A stretch of DNA of 64,000 nt, taken from the NCBI RefSeq assembly GCF_000720635.1, contig NZ_JOCF01000005.1:124001-188000 (forward strand). The letters run 5' to 3'. The stretch's first letter is position 1; each line of letters opens with the position of its first letter. This document shows, in pieces, positions 51,144-57,866 of the stretch. Origin of the DNA: Streptomyces sp. NRRL WC-3742 (GTDB lineage: Bacteria; Actinomycetota; Actinomycetes; Streptomycetales; Streptomycetaceae). The position numbers and the translations under genes are program-made. The notes under the pieces were generated by a model. The model was not told the origin of the DNA. It made no database searches and worked only from the letters and a program-made list of their open reading frames with translations.

Positions 51144-52100
51144 ATGCGCCGACCTTCCCGCCCCCGGAGCCCGTTCACCGCCGCCACGGTGGCGGTCTCG
51201 GCCGCCGCCGCCCTCCTCACGAGCTGCGGCACCGTCCAGGTCGGAAGCACCGGAAGCACCGGAAGCGCCGGAAGCAATGCCGAACCCACCTCGACGACCA
51301 CCGGCCCCTCCTGCACCCCGAGCACCGGCGCGAACACCCCCGCGAACACCAGCGCGAGTACCCCCACGAGCACCGGCGCGAGCCCCGGCGGCATCCGGTT
51401 CACCCTCAGCGGCCCCGGCTGCACCGAGTACGAGGTGACCAACCAGGGCACCGCACCGGCCGACGTCACCGTGCTGCTCAACCGCCTCACCGCCAACGGC
51501 GAGGCCCTGGAGAACCTGCCCCACACCGTGACCGCCCTCGCCCCCGGCGCCACCGACCGCGGCCGGCTCAGCCTCGGCACCGCCGGCACCGGCGGTACCC
51601 CCGCCCGCCTGAAGGTCCTCTCCGTCCGCAGCGTCCCCAGCGCCGAGGCCCCGAAGCCCACCGGCGACTGCCCCGCGTCGGGCCTGCGCCTGTACGCGGA
51701 CCAGGGCGACGCCGCGATGGGCCTGCGCGCGGTCGGCCTGCTGCTGCAGAACTGCGGCACCACCCCCGTGACCCTCGACGGCTACCCGCAGCTCCAACTC
51801 CTCGACCTGGAGCACCAGCCCGTCGACGGCATCCACCTCCTCTCCGGCGGCACCGAGATCGCCACCGGCACCGGCGCCGACGCCCCGCCGAAACGATTCA
51901 CCCTGCGCCCGGGCGAACGCGCCCGGTCCACCCTCGTCTGGCGCAACACCACCCAGGACGGCGCCCCGGTCAACGTCCCCTACGCCCGCGTCCGAGCCAC
52001 CCCGACCGCCGCCCCCGTCATGGTCACCCCGGAATTCGACCTCGGCACCACCGGCCGCCTCGGCATCGGAGCCTGGCAACGCCAGGCGAGCACCCCGTAG
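51144..52100 (+). CDS. DUF4232 lipoprotein
   Basis: This 318-residue secreted lipoprotein has lipobox LLTSC (about residues 24-28), then a Ser/Thr/Gly repeat linker (GSTGSTGSAG, STTTGPS) to about residue 90. It ends in a beta-rich domain matching DUF4232: CPASGLRLYADQGDAAMGLR, LLLQNCGTTPVTLDGYPQLQ. The two Cys can pair. An earlier domain (residues 95-180) has a related beta pattern. Such lipoproteins are anchored outside the membrane; function unknown. ATG 51144 has no clear ribosome binding site. Confidence 0.85.
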   Translation: MRRPSRPRSPFTAATVAVSAAAALLTSCGTVQVGSTGSTGSAGSNAEPTSTTTGPSCTPSTGANTPANTSASTPTSTGASPGGIRFTLSGPGCTEYEVTNQGTAPADVTVLLNRLTANGEALENLPHTVTALAPGATDRGRLSLGTAGTGGTPARLKVLSVRSVPSAEAPKPTGDCPASGLRLYADQGDAAMGLRAVGLLLQNCGTTPVTLDGYPQLQLLDLEHQPVDGIHLLSGGTEIATGTGADAPPKRFTLRPGERARSTLVWRNTTQDGAPVNVPYARVRATPTAAPVMVTPEFDLGTTGRLGIGAWQRQASTP

Positions 52101-52106
52101 GTCCGC

Positions 52107-52757
52107 CTACCCGACCCGCCGCCGCACCAGCTCCCGCGCCTCCTCGGGCAGTTCCTCCACGCCCACGAGGAGCGGCAGCAGCTCCGGCTCCCGCGTCAGC
52201 GCCCGGAAGGCGAGCGCGACCGTCACCCCGTGGCCGGGCCGGCGGACGATCTCGATCGCGTCCCCCGCCCGGATCTCACCGGGCTCGATCACCCGCAGGT
52301 AGGCGCCGGGCAGCGCGGCCTCCGTGAACCGCTTGATCCAGCCGGCCCGCTCCAGCCACCCCTGGAAGGTCGAGCACGGCACCCGCGGGCAGGACACCTC
52401 CAGCACCACCCCGCCCGTCCCGATCCGCCAGCGCTCCCCGATCAGCGCGCCGTTGACGTCCAGCCCCCGCGTGGTCAGGTTCTCCCCGAAGACCCCGTTG
52501 CTCAGCGGCCGCCCCAACTCGGGCTCCCAGCCGTCGAGGTCCTCCCGCGCGTACGCGTACACGGCCTGGTCCGCCCCGCCGTGGTTCTTGACGTCGAACA
52601 CCCGGTCCCCGGCGAGCCCGACGTCCCCGGCCCCCTTCGGCCCCGGCACGGTGACGGCCACCGGCCCCTCGACGGGCCGCTTGTCGATGCCCGTCTCGCC
52701 CGTGGCCTTCCACGGATTGACCTTCGGCCTGCCGATGTTGACGGAGAGCAGCCTCAT
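52107..52757 (-). CDS. MOSC-domain protein
   Basis: The 216-residue protein matches the YiiM-like MOSC family: MRLLSVNIGRPKV at the start, DVKNHGGADQAVYAYAREDL, FGENLTTRGLDVNGALIGER, and the conserved Cys region EVSCPRVPCSTFQ. MOSC proteins bind molybdenum cofactor-like sulfur and often reduce N-hydroxylated compounds. Start ATG 52757; GTG 52766 is an alternative. A 22-bp perfect inverted repeat lies just upstream. Confidence 0.88.
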   Translation of the reverse strand: MRLLSVNIGRPKVNPWKATGETGIDKRPVEGPVAVTVPGPKGAGDVGLAGDRVFDVKNHGGADQAVYAYAREDLDGWEPELGRPLSNGVFGENLTTRGLDVNGALIGERWRIGTGGVVLEVSCPRVPCSTFQGWLERAGWIKRFTEAALPGAYLRVIEPGEIRAGDAIEIVRRPGHGVTVALAFRALTREPELLPLLVGVEELPEEARELVRRRVG

Positions 52758-52774
52758 ACCCTCCACGGTACGGC

Positions 52775-52822
52775 ACTACGGATGTAGTGCCACTACTTCC
52801 GTAGTGGCACTACATCCGTAGT
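52775..52822. repeat. 22-bp perfect inverted repeat, TTCC loop
   Basis: ACTACGGATGTAGTGCCACT plus AC on the left is exactly complementary on the right. Inside, ACTAC/GTAGT half-sites repeat several times, so it could be an operator array. It lies after the ECF41 stop codon and before the MOSC start, 18 bp upstream of the latter. Confidence 0.8.
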
Positions 52823-52836
52823 AACCGCCGTGGGCG

Positions 52837-53724
52837 CTAACCCTCCCCCGCCCAGGACCCCAGCTTCTCCGGATTCCGTACCACCCAGATCCGGCTGACC
52901 CGCCCGTCCGCCACGTCGAACGCCGCCACCGTCACCACGACCCCGTCCCGCAGGGCCACCAGCCCCGGCAGGCCGTTGACCGACCGCTCCACCAGTTCCA
53001 GCCCAGGCGCCATCCCCGCGATGGCCACCATGTACTGGGCGATCCGCGCCCCGCCCTCGACCGGCCGCAGCACGGCGCCGACCATCCCACCGCCGTCCGC
53101 CGTCATCACGGCCGCCGGGTCCAGAACGGCGACGAGCGCCGCCACGTCCCCGCCCTCCCAGGCCGTCTTCACCCTCCGCACGAGCTCGGCCCGCGCGAGC
53201 TCCGCCCGCCCGTCCACAGCCACCGGCGCCCGCTCGGCCGCCGCCACCCGCCGCCGCGCCGAGGACGCCAGCTGCTTGCAGGCCGCGGCCGTACGCCCGA
53301 GGACCTCCGCGATCTCCGCGAACGGGTACCGGAACACGTCGTGCAGCACGAACGCCACCCGCTCGGCCGGCGTCATCGTCTCCAGCACGACGAGGAACGC
53401 CATGCCCACCGACTCGTCCAGCACCACCGCGTCGGCCACGTCACCGACGCACCCCGGCAGCGGCTCCGGCAGCCACGCCCCGACGTACCGCTCCCTTCGC
53501 ACCCTCGCCGAGCCGAGCACGTCCAGGCAGATCCGCCCGGTCACCGTCGTCAGCCACGCCCCCGGCGAGGCGATCTCCTCCCGCCGCGCCCCGGGCAGCG
53601 CGTACCACCGCGCGTACGCCTCCTGCACCGCGTCCTCGGCCTCGACCAGCGATCCGAGCAGGCGGTACCCGATGTTGATCAGCCGACCCCGCTCACCGGC
53701 TATCCGGCCGTCGACAGCCTCCAC
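52837..53724 (-). CDS. ECF41-type sigma factor (SigJ-like) with SnoaL-like C-terminus
   Basis: The 295-residue protein has sigma region 2 (RLLGSLVEAEDAVQEAYARW) and region 4 (FRYPFAEIAEVLGRTAAAC), then a SnoaL-like domain. The hallmarks of ECF41 are all present: WLPEPL in the linker, DGGG in the extension (TADGGGMVG), and NPEKL near the end, close to the NPDKL consensus. These motifs control autoinhibition by the C-terminal domain. GTG 53724 is used; TTG 53730 is possible. ECF41 factors lack anti-sigmas and drive neighbouring genes; the divergent membrane protein is the candidate target, although no clear TGTCACA/CGTC promoter was found. Confidence 0.9.
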   Translation of the reverse strand: MEAVDGRIAGERGRLINIGYRLLGSLVEAEDAVQEAYARWYALPGARREEIASPGAWLTTVTGRICLDVLGSARVRRERYVGAWLPEPLPGCVGDVADAVVLDESVGMAFLVVLETMTPAERVAFVLHDVFRYPFAEIAEVLGRTAAACKQLASSARRRVAAAERAPVAVDGRAELARAELVRRVKTAWEGGDVAALVAVLDPAAVMTADGGGMVGAVLRPVEGGARIAQYMVAIAGMAPGLELVERSVNGLPGLVALRDGVVVTVAAFDVADGRVSRIWVVRNPEKLGSWAGEG

Positions 53725-53807
53725 ACCCAACCGCCTTACCTTTCGCGGGCCCGCTTCGTCGAAGGATCGAGAGAGCCAGACCCTACCGACCCGGAAGAGG
53801 ACCCGAC

Positions 53808-54182
53808 ATGGCCACCACCACCCCCACGACGCGCAGCGCCTTCCCCTTCCTCCGCCTCGCCATCGCCCTCCAGACCCTCACGATCTTCACCCAGGCCGTC
53901 TCCGCGGGCCTGCTCCTGACGACCCACTACGGCGAGACCCTCCACAGCGCCGGAGCCCGCGTGATGTACGGCGCCTCCATGCTCTACCTGCTGGCGGCCG
54001 TGCTCGCCTGGAAGCCGGGCGGCGGCCCGCTGCGCCCGGTGTGGCACGCGTCGGGCTTCCTGGTGCTCGCCTCCGTGCAGGTGGTGCTTGGCATCGCGCA
54101 CGTCCCGGCGGTCCACCTCCCGCTGGGCGTCCTGATGTTCGGCCTGAGCGTCCTCGCGCTCGCGGGCACTCGGGATCGGTGA
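53808..54182 (+). CDS. Four-helix membrane protein of unknown function
   Basis: The 124-residue protein has about four hydrophobic segments: LRLAIALQTLTIFTQAVS, YGASMLYLLAAVLAWK, ASGFLVLASVQVVLGIA and LGVLMFGLSVLALAG, with short loops. I do not assign it to a family; size and topology recall DoxX-like proteins often encoded beside ECF41 factors. ATG 53808 follows an AAGAGGA (53797). It is divergent from the sigma gene. Confidence 0.65.
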   Translation: MATTTPTTRSAFPFLRLAIALQTLTIFTQAVSAGLLLTTHYGETLHSAGARVMYGASMLYLLAAVLAWKPGGGPLRPVWHASGFLVLASVQVVLGIAHVPAVHLPLGVLMFGLSVLALAGTRDR

Positions 54183-54281
54183 CGGGATCGGCGACCGGAA
54201 CGGTGACGGCGCGAACCCGCCAGCCGTCCCCCGCCCGGACTGTTGCACTGGGACGGTCCCGAACCACCGTGCACAGAACGG

Positions 54282-55586
54282 ATGTTCATGCCCCGCCCAC
54301 CCTTTCTCGATCGGCTCGGCGTCCCCGCCGTCATGCTCGGGATCTTCGCCATCGTCACGACGGAGATCCTGCCGATCGGCCTGCTCACCTCCATCGGCGC
54401 CGAGTTCACCGTCTCGGACGGCCTCGCGGGCCTGATGATGACCATGCCGGGCTTCCTCGCCGCCGTCGCCGCCCCGCTGGTGACGACGGCGACGGCCCGG
54501 GTGGACCGCCGCCGGATGCTGGCCGCGTTCATGCTGCTGCTCGCCCTGGCGAACGCGCTGGCCGCCGTGGCCACCGGCTTCTGGCTGGTGCTGGTCTCGC
54601 GCGTCCTGGTGGGCGTCACCATCGGCGGCTTCTGGTCGATCGGGGCGGGCCTGGCCGAGCGGCTGGTCCCGGAGCACCGGGCCGCCCGTGCGACCTCGGT
54701 GATCTTCGCCGCCGTCCCGCTGGGGTCTGTGCTGGGCGTCCCGGCCGGGACGTTCATCGGCGAACTGGCGGGCTGGCGAACGGCCTTCGCCGCCCTGGCC
54801 GCCCTGTCGGTCGCCGTCCTGGCCCTCCTCCTGGCGGCCGTACCGCCACTGCCTCCCACCGGGACCACCCGTCTGAGCGCGATCGGCGCGGTCGCCCGCC
54901 GCCCGGGCAGCCGCTTCGCCCTGCTGCTCACCTTCCTGATCGTGCTGGCCCACTTCGGCGCCTACACCTACGTGACGCCGTTCCTCGAGCAGGTCACCCA
55001 CGCGGGCCCGGGCCTGGTCACCGCCCTGCTGCTGCTCTACGGGGCCGCCGGGATCGTCGGCAACTTCGCGATCGGAGCGCTGGTCTCCCGCCGCCCCCGC
55101 CTCGGGTTCGCCGTCGCGGCGGGCCTCCTGGCGGGCGCCACCGCGCTGCTGCCGGTGCTGGGCGGCTCGAGGGCGGGCGCGCTCGCGCTGCTGGTCGTGT
55201 GGGGCGTGGCGTACGGGGCGGTGCCGGTGTCGTCCAGGACCTGGTTCGCCCGGGCGGCCGTGGACGCGCCGGAGGAAGCCTCCGTCCTGTTCACAGCCTC
55301 GTTCCAGGCGACGATCTCCCTCGGCGCGCTCGCCGGGGGCGCCGTCGTGGACCGCGCCGGGGTCTCAGCGGTGATGATCCTCGCGGGCCTGACCGCCGCC
55401 CTGGCGCTCCTCGCCCTCCAGGGCCACCGCGAGGGACGCCGGAACCGCCGCTGGAGCCGCCGCGAGGGCGGCCACGTTCGCCTCCAGGTGCGCGACCCGC
55501 GTCGTCCCGGTCAGCACGACGGCCCGCCGGAACGCGCCCGCGTGGAAGGCGAACGGATTCACCGGGGCGCCCGCCAGCGCCCCTGA
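54282..55586 (+). CDS. MFS drug efflux transporter (AraJ/PbuE-like)
   Basis: The protein has 12 predicted helices (residues 10-400) and the MFS start PAVMLGIFAIVTTEILPIGL, with GGFWSIGAGLAERLVPEH as the motif region, typical of the DHA1 AraJ family that exports sugars, purines or drugs. After the last helix (about residue 390) the frame continues for about 45 hydrophilic, Arg-rich residues to 55586. That tail is antisense to the aldo/keto reductase gene (222-bp overlap) and looks non-native. Starts ATG 54282 or 54288 are weakly supported. Confidence 0.85.
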   Translation: MFMPRPPFLDRLGVPAVMLGIFAIVTTEILPIGLLTSIGAEFTVSDGLAGLMMTMPGFLAAVAAPLVTTATARVDRRRMLAAFMLLLALANALAAVATGFWLVLVSRVLVGVTIGGFWSIGAGLAERLVPEHRAARATSVIFAAVPLGSVLGVPAGTFIGELAGWRTAFAALAALSVAVLALLLAAVPPLPPTGTTRLSAIGAVARRPGSRFALLLTFLIVLAHFGAYTYVTPFLEQVTHAGPGLVTALLLLYGAAGIVGNFAIGALVSRRPRLGFAVAAGLLAGATALLPVLGGSRAGALALLVVWGVAYGAVPVSSRTWFARAAVDAPEEASVLFTASFQATISLGALAGGAVVDRAGVSAVMILAGLTAALALLALQGHREGRRNRRWSRREGGHVRLQVRDPRRPGQHDGPPERARVEGERIHRGARQRP

Positions 55587-56240
55587 CGCCATCGGCCGGT
55601 TCAGCAGCGGCAGTGGCAGCGCAGCCCGCTCCCGTTCCCGTGCCCGCTCCCGTTCCCGGTACACGGCCGCGAACCCGGTCCCGGAGGCGTTCGCGGGAAA
55701 CTGCACGGTGTCGAAGACCTCCGCGTCCAGCGCCGCCCGCAACGCCTCCTCCGAGGAGACGCTCACGCCGACCGCCCCCACCTCACCCGAGGCCCTCAGC
55801 CCCTCGAACCAGCCGATCAGCCGCTCGTCCCGCAGGTCCTCGACGGTGCACTTGTGCAGCTGGAGCAGGTCGACCCGCCCCAGCAGCCGCCGCGACCGCC
55901 CGTAGCTCTCCTCCAGCGCTCCGACCGAGTGGTCCGGCGGCCCACCGCCCTCCGGCGCCGGCCAGGTCTCCCCGCACTTCGTCGCCACCAGCAGCTCCCC
56001 GCGCCGCCCGGCGGGCAGCGAGGCCAGGTACTCCCCGAGCACCGCCTCGCTCCGCCCGTACGCGGCGGCGGTGTCGAGGAACCGGACGCCCAGCTCGACC
56101 GCCCGCTCCAGCAGCGCCCACGCCTGCTCGGGCTCGCACACCTCCGCGTCCGGCCGGGGCCACGGCCGCCCGATCCCGATCAACCCGAGCCCGAGCTCGA
56201 CGCCCGTGACCGCAGCGCCGTACCGACCGATCCCCGCCAT
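55365..56240 (-). CDS. Aldo/keto reductase
   Basis: The 291-residue protein matches the aldo/keto reductase TIM-barrel: GVRFLDTAAAYGRSEAVLGE carries the catalytic Asp and Tyr, VATKCG the Lys, and VDLLQLHKCT the His. The later NADP site is represented by VVLTGTTRVAHLEANVAAL. ATG 56240 is preceded by GGGGG. The last 25 residues (from PASLAVALEGEERQ) are not typical and overlap the MFS gene on the other strand. Probably reduces aldehydes or ketones with NADPH. Confidence 0.87.
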   Translation of the reverse strand: MAGIGRYGAAVTGVELGLGLIGIGRPWPRPDAEVCEPEQAWALLERAVELGVRFLDTAAAYGRSEAVLGEYLASLPAGRRGELLVATKCGETWPAPEGGGPPDHSVGALEESYGRSRRLLGRVDLLQLHKCTVEDLRDERLIGWFEGLRASGEVGAVGVSVSSEEALRAALDAEVFDTVQFPANASGTGFAAVYRERERARERERAALPLPLLNRPMASGALAGAPVNPFAFHAGAFRRAVVLTGTTRVAHLEANVAALAAAPAAVPASLAVALEGEERQGGGQAREDHHR

Positions 56241-56263
56241 GAAACCCCCGACCGAGAGAGCAA

Positions 56264-56297
56264 AACGGCCGGTCGACTGTTGAGTCGACCGGCCGTT
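56264..56297 (-). terminator. Rho-independent terminator of tRNA-Leu
   Basis: Perfect 15-bp arms around a 4-nt loop, followed on the minus strand by a TTTT run, immediately downstream of the tRNA. Confidence 0.85.
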
Positions 56298-56302
56298 CTC
56301 TG

Positions 56303-56386
56303 TGCGCGAGGGGGGAGTTGAACCCCCACGCCCTTTCGGGCACTGGAACCTGAATCCAGCGCGTCTGCCTATTCCGCCACCCGCGC
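56303..56386 (-). tRNA. tRNA-Leu (anticodon CAG)
   Basis: The minus strand folds into a complete class II tRNA: acceptor GCGCGGG pairs with CTCGCGC (one G-U), the D arm starts TGGCGGAATAGGCAGACGCG, the anticodon loop reads TTCAGGT with CAG, a long variable arm (TGCCCGAAAGGGCG) follows, and the T arm is GGGGGTTCAACTCCCCC. Discriminator A; CCA is not encoded. It reads CUG, the main Leu codon in such GC-rich genomes. Confidence 0.95.
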
Positions 56387-56414
56387 ATCTGGGTGATGGG
56401 TTAAGCATAGACCA

Positions 56415-56436
56415 TGGTCAGGGGTGCTTCTGACCA
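56415..56436. terminator. Small hairpin between vanX-like gene and tRNA-Leu
   Basis: TGGTCAG and CTGACCA are separated by GGGTGCTT, 43 bp downstream of the dipeptidase stop; a likely terminator for that gene. Confidence 0.5.
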
Positions 56437-56478
56437 CGGGAAAATGGCCGCAGAGCCGGGGGCGGTCCCGTTCATTCC

Positions 56479-57132
56479 CTACGGGAGGTCGACCGGCCCG
56501 TAGCAGGCCGCGTCCCGGCCCGTGGCCAGCGCCCAGTACCGGTCGCCGTACGACCAGTGCCACCACTCCGTCCGGTAGTTCACCAGCCCGGCCGCCGTCA
56601 GCACGGCGCCGAGCAGTGCCCGGTTGGCGCGGGCCTCCTCGCCGATACCGGGGGCGTCGGTGTAGCAGGCGCCCTCGCTCTCCTCCGGGGAGGCGTTCAT
56701 CGGCGTGCCCAGGTCGAGTTCGCGCCCGTCCGCGTCGGCCAGGGTGAGGTCGACGGCCGCGCCGGCGCTGTGCGGCGCGATCTCGGGCGGCGACACGTAC
56801 CGGCTGGCCGCCTCGCGGGTCCGCTCGGCGGTCCAGTCCGGGTGGGCGGCCCGCAACTCGTCCGCGTACTCCTCGAAGTACTCCCGCTGGAGCGCCGGCG
56901 GCCGGTACCCCTCGACGAACAGCAGCCGTACGCCCTCGGGCAGCTGCGCCTGGGCGGCGAGCAGCCGCGCCACCACCCCCTCCCGCAGGTGCGCGAACGC
57001 GTCCGCCGCGTCCCGCTTGCGCGCGTCGACCAGCAGGGACCCGCCCTCGCGGACGTCGACGAGCCGTTCCCCGCAGTCCGCGACGGGTACGGCGGCGACC
57101 TTCGGATCCGACATCAACACGATCTCGCTCAT
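56479..57132 (-). CDS. D-alanyl-D-alanine dipeptidase (VanX family)
   Basis: The 217-residue protein has the VanX/DD-dipeptidase zinc site: APHSAGAAVDLTLAD supplies His and Asp ligands (SxHxxGxAxD-like), and EWWHWSYG the catalytic Glu and third His. FVEGYRPPALQREYF is a further conserved stretch. There is no signal peptide, so it would act in the cytoplasm on free D-Ala-D-Ala or on imported dipeptides. ATG 57132 is used; ATG 57114 is also in frame. No vanH or vanA homologue is nearby, so a resistance role is not implied. Confidence 0.9.
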   Translation of the reverse strand: MSEIVLMSDPKVAAVPVADCGERLVDVREGGSLLVDARKRDAADAFAHLREGVVARLLAAQAQLPEGVRLLFVEGYRPPALQREYFEEYADELRAAHPDWTAERTREAASRYVSPPEIAPHSAGAAVDLTLADADGRELDLGTPMNASPEESEGACYTDAPGIGEEARANRALLGAVLTAAGLVNYRTEWWHWSYGDRYWALATGRDAACYGPVDLP

Positions 57133-57390
57133 GCGGTGATCATCCCCCCACGAACTCCCCGCGCCACCAGCCTCCCCCGCCCCCTGCCCGAACTCCTGAC
57201 CCGAACTCCGGACCCGCACAAGCAAATTCGTGCCCGCAGCACCTGCAACCGCCGGACACTCCCCGGGCGCCTGATAGGTACGCACCGAGCGCACCACCGG
57301 CCCGGCAGGACGCTGCCGCACCGCCGCTCGGCGCCCAGCCGGCAGCGGCTTCGAGAACGACTTCGAGAAGGACTTCGAGGGGGACGGCAC

Positions 57391-57816
57391 ATGAGCGACC
57401 GCGCGACCGCGTTCGACCGGATGATGAACCCGTGGGCCTACGACGAGAACGGCGAGCTCACCGCCCGGGCCCGCGCCCAGGAGAGCGCCCGTACGCAGCT
57501 CAACTCCGCCCGCAGCAGCACGGGCACCGGCTTCAGCGCCGACACGGGCGCGCTCACCACCGCCGCCGGCAACGCCGAGCAGATCCACGGCCGCCTCACC
57601 GCCGACGGCCACTCCGCCGACGAGGCCACCGGCAAGGTCACCACCGCGCTCGCCGACTGGGCCACCGGCAAGGCCGCGAAGACGGCCGCCACCAACTGGG
57701 ACCAGTGCGTCGACGCCCTCGCGAAGACCATCGGCGAGACCTCCCAGGCCCTGCGCGCCACCGCGGCCAACTACCAGCGCCAGGACGCCGCGCTGCGCCG
57801 CCACATGACCTTTTGA
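57391..57816 (+). CDS. WXG100/ESX-like helical protein
   Basis: The 141-residue Ala/Thr-rich protein is all-helical: SARSSTGTGFSADTGALTTA, then NAEQIHGRLTADGHSADEAT. It includes AKTAATNWDQCVDALAK, with a central W in a loop as in WXG100 proteins (W-x-x-x in place of WXG). Length is slightly above the 100 residues typical of ESX substrates. ATG 57391 has GAGGGGG upstream. The upstream leader holds a 12-bp tandem repeat (GACTTCGAGAAG type, 57349-57380). It is followed by a large partner gene 50 bp downstream, suggesting a type VII secretion role; no secretion ATPase is nearby. Confidence 0.6.
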   Translation: MSDRATAFDRMMNPWAYDENGELTARARAQESARTQLNSARSSTGTGFSADTGALTTAAGNAEQIHGRLTADGHSADEATGKVTTALADWATGKAAKTAATNWDQCVDALAKTIGETSQALRATAANYQRQDAALRRHMTF

Positions 57817-57866
57817 CGGCACCTTCTGACAGCACCACCAGCAGGACGACGGGGGAACGCACGCTC

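Noticed and set aside
54903-55586. MFS C-terminal tail as a fused extra domain
   Set aside because: The tail is antisense to the aldo/keto reductase coding region and has only its mirrored composition.
56303-56386. tRNA-Leu as an integration site of a mobile element
   Set aside because: No integrase gene and no repeat of the tRNA 3' end were found in the window.
56479-57132. VanX-like gene as a vancomycin-resistance locus
   Set aside because: No vanH, vanA or vanS/vanR homologue is adjacent; such dipeptidases are common in producers of no known resistance.
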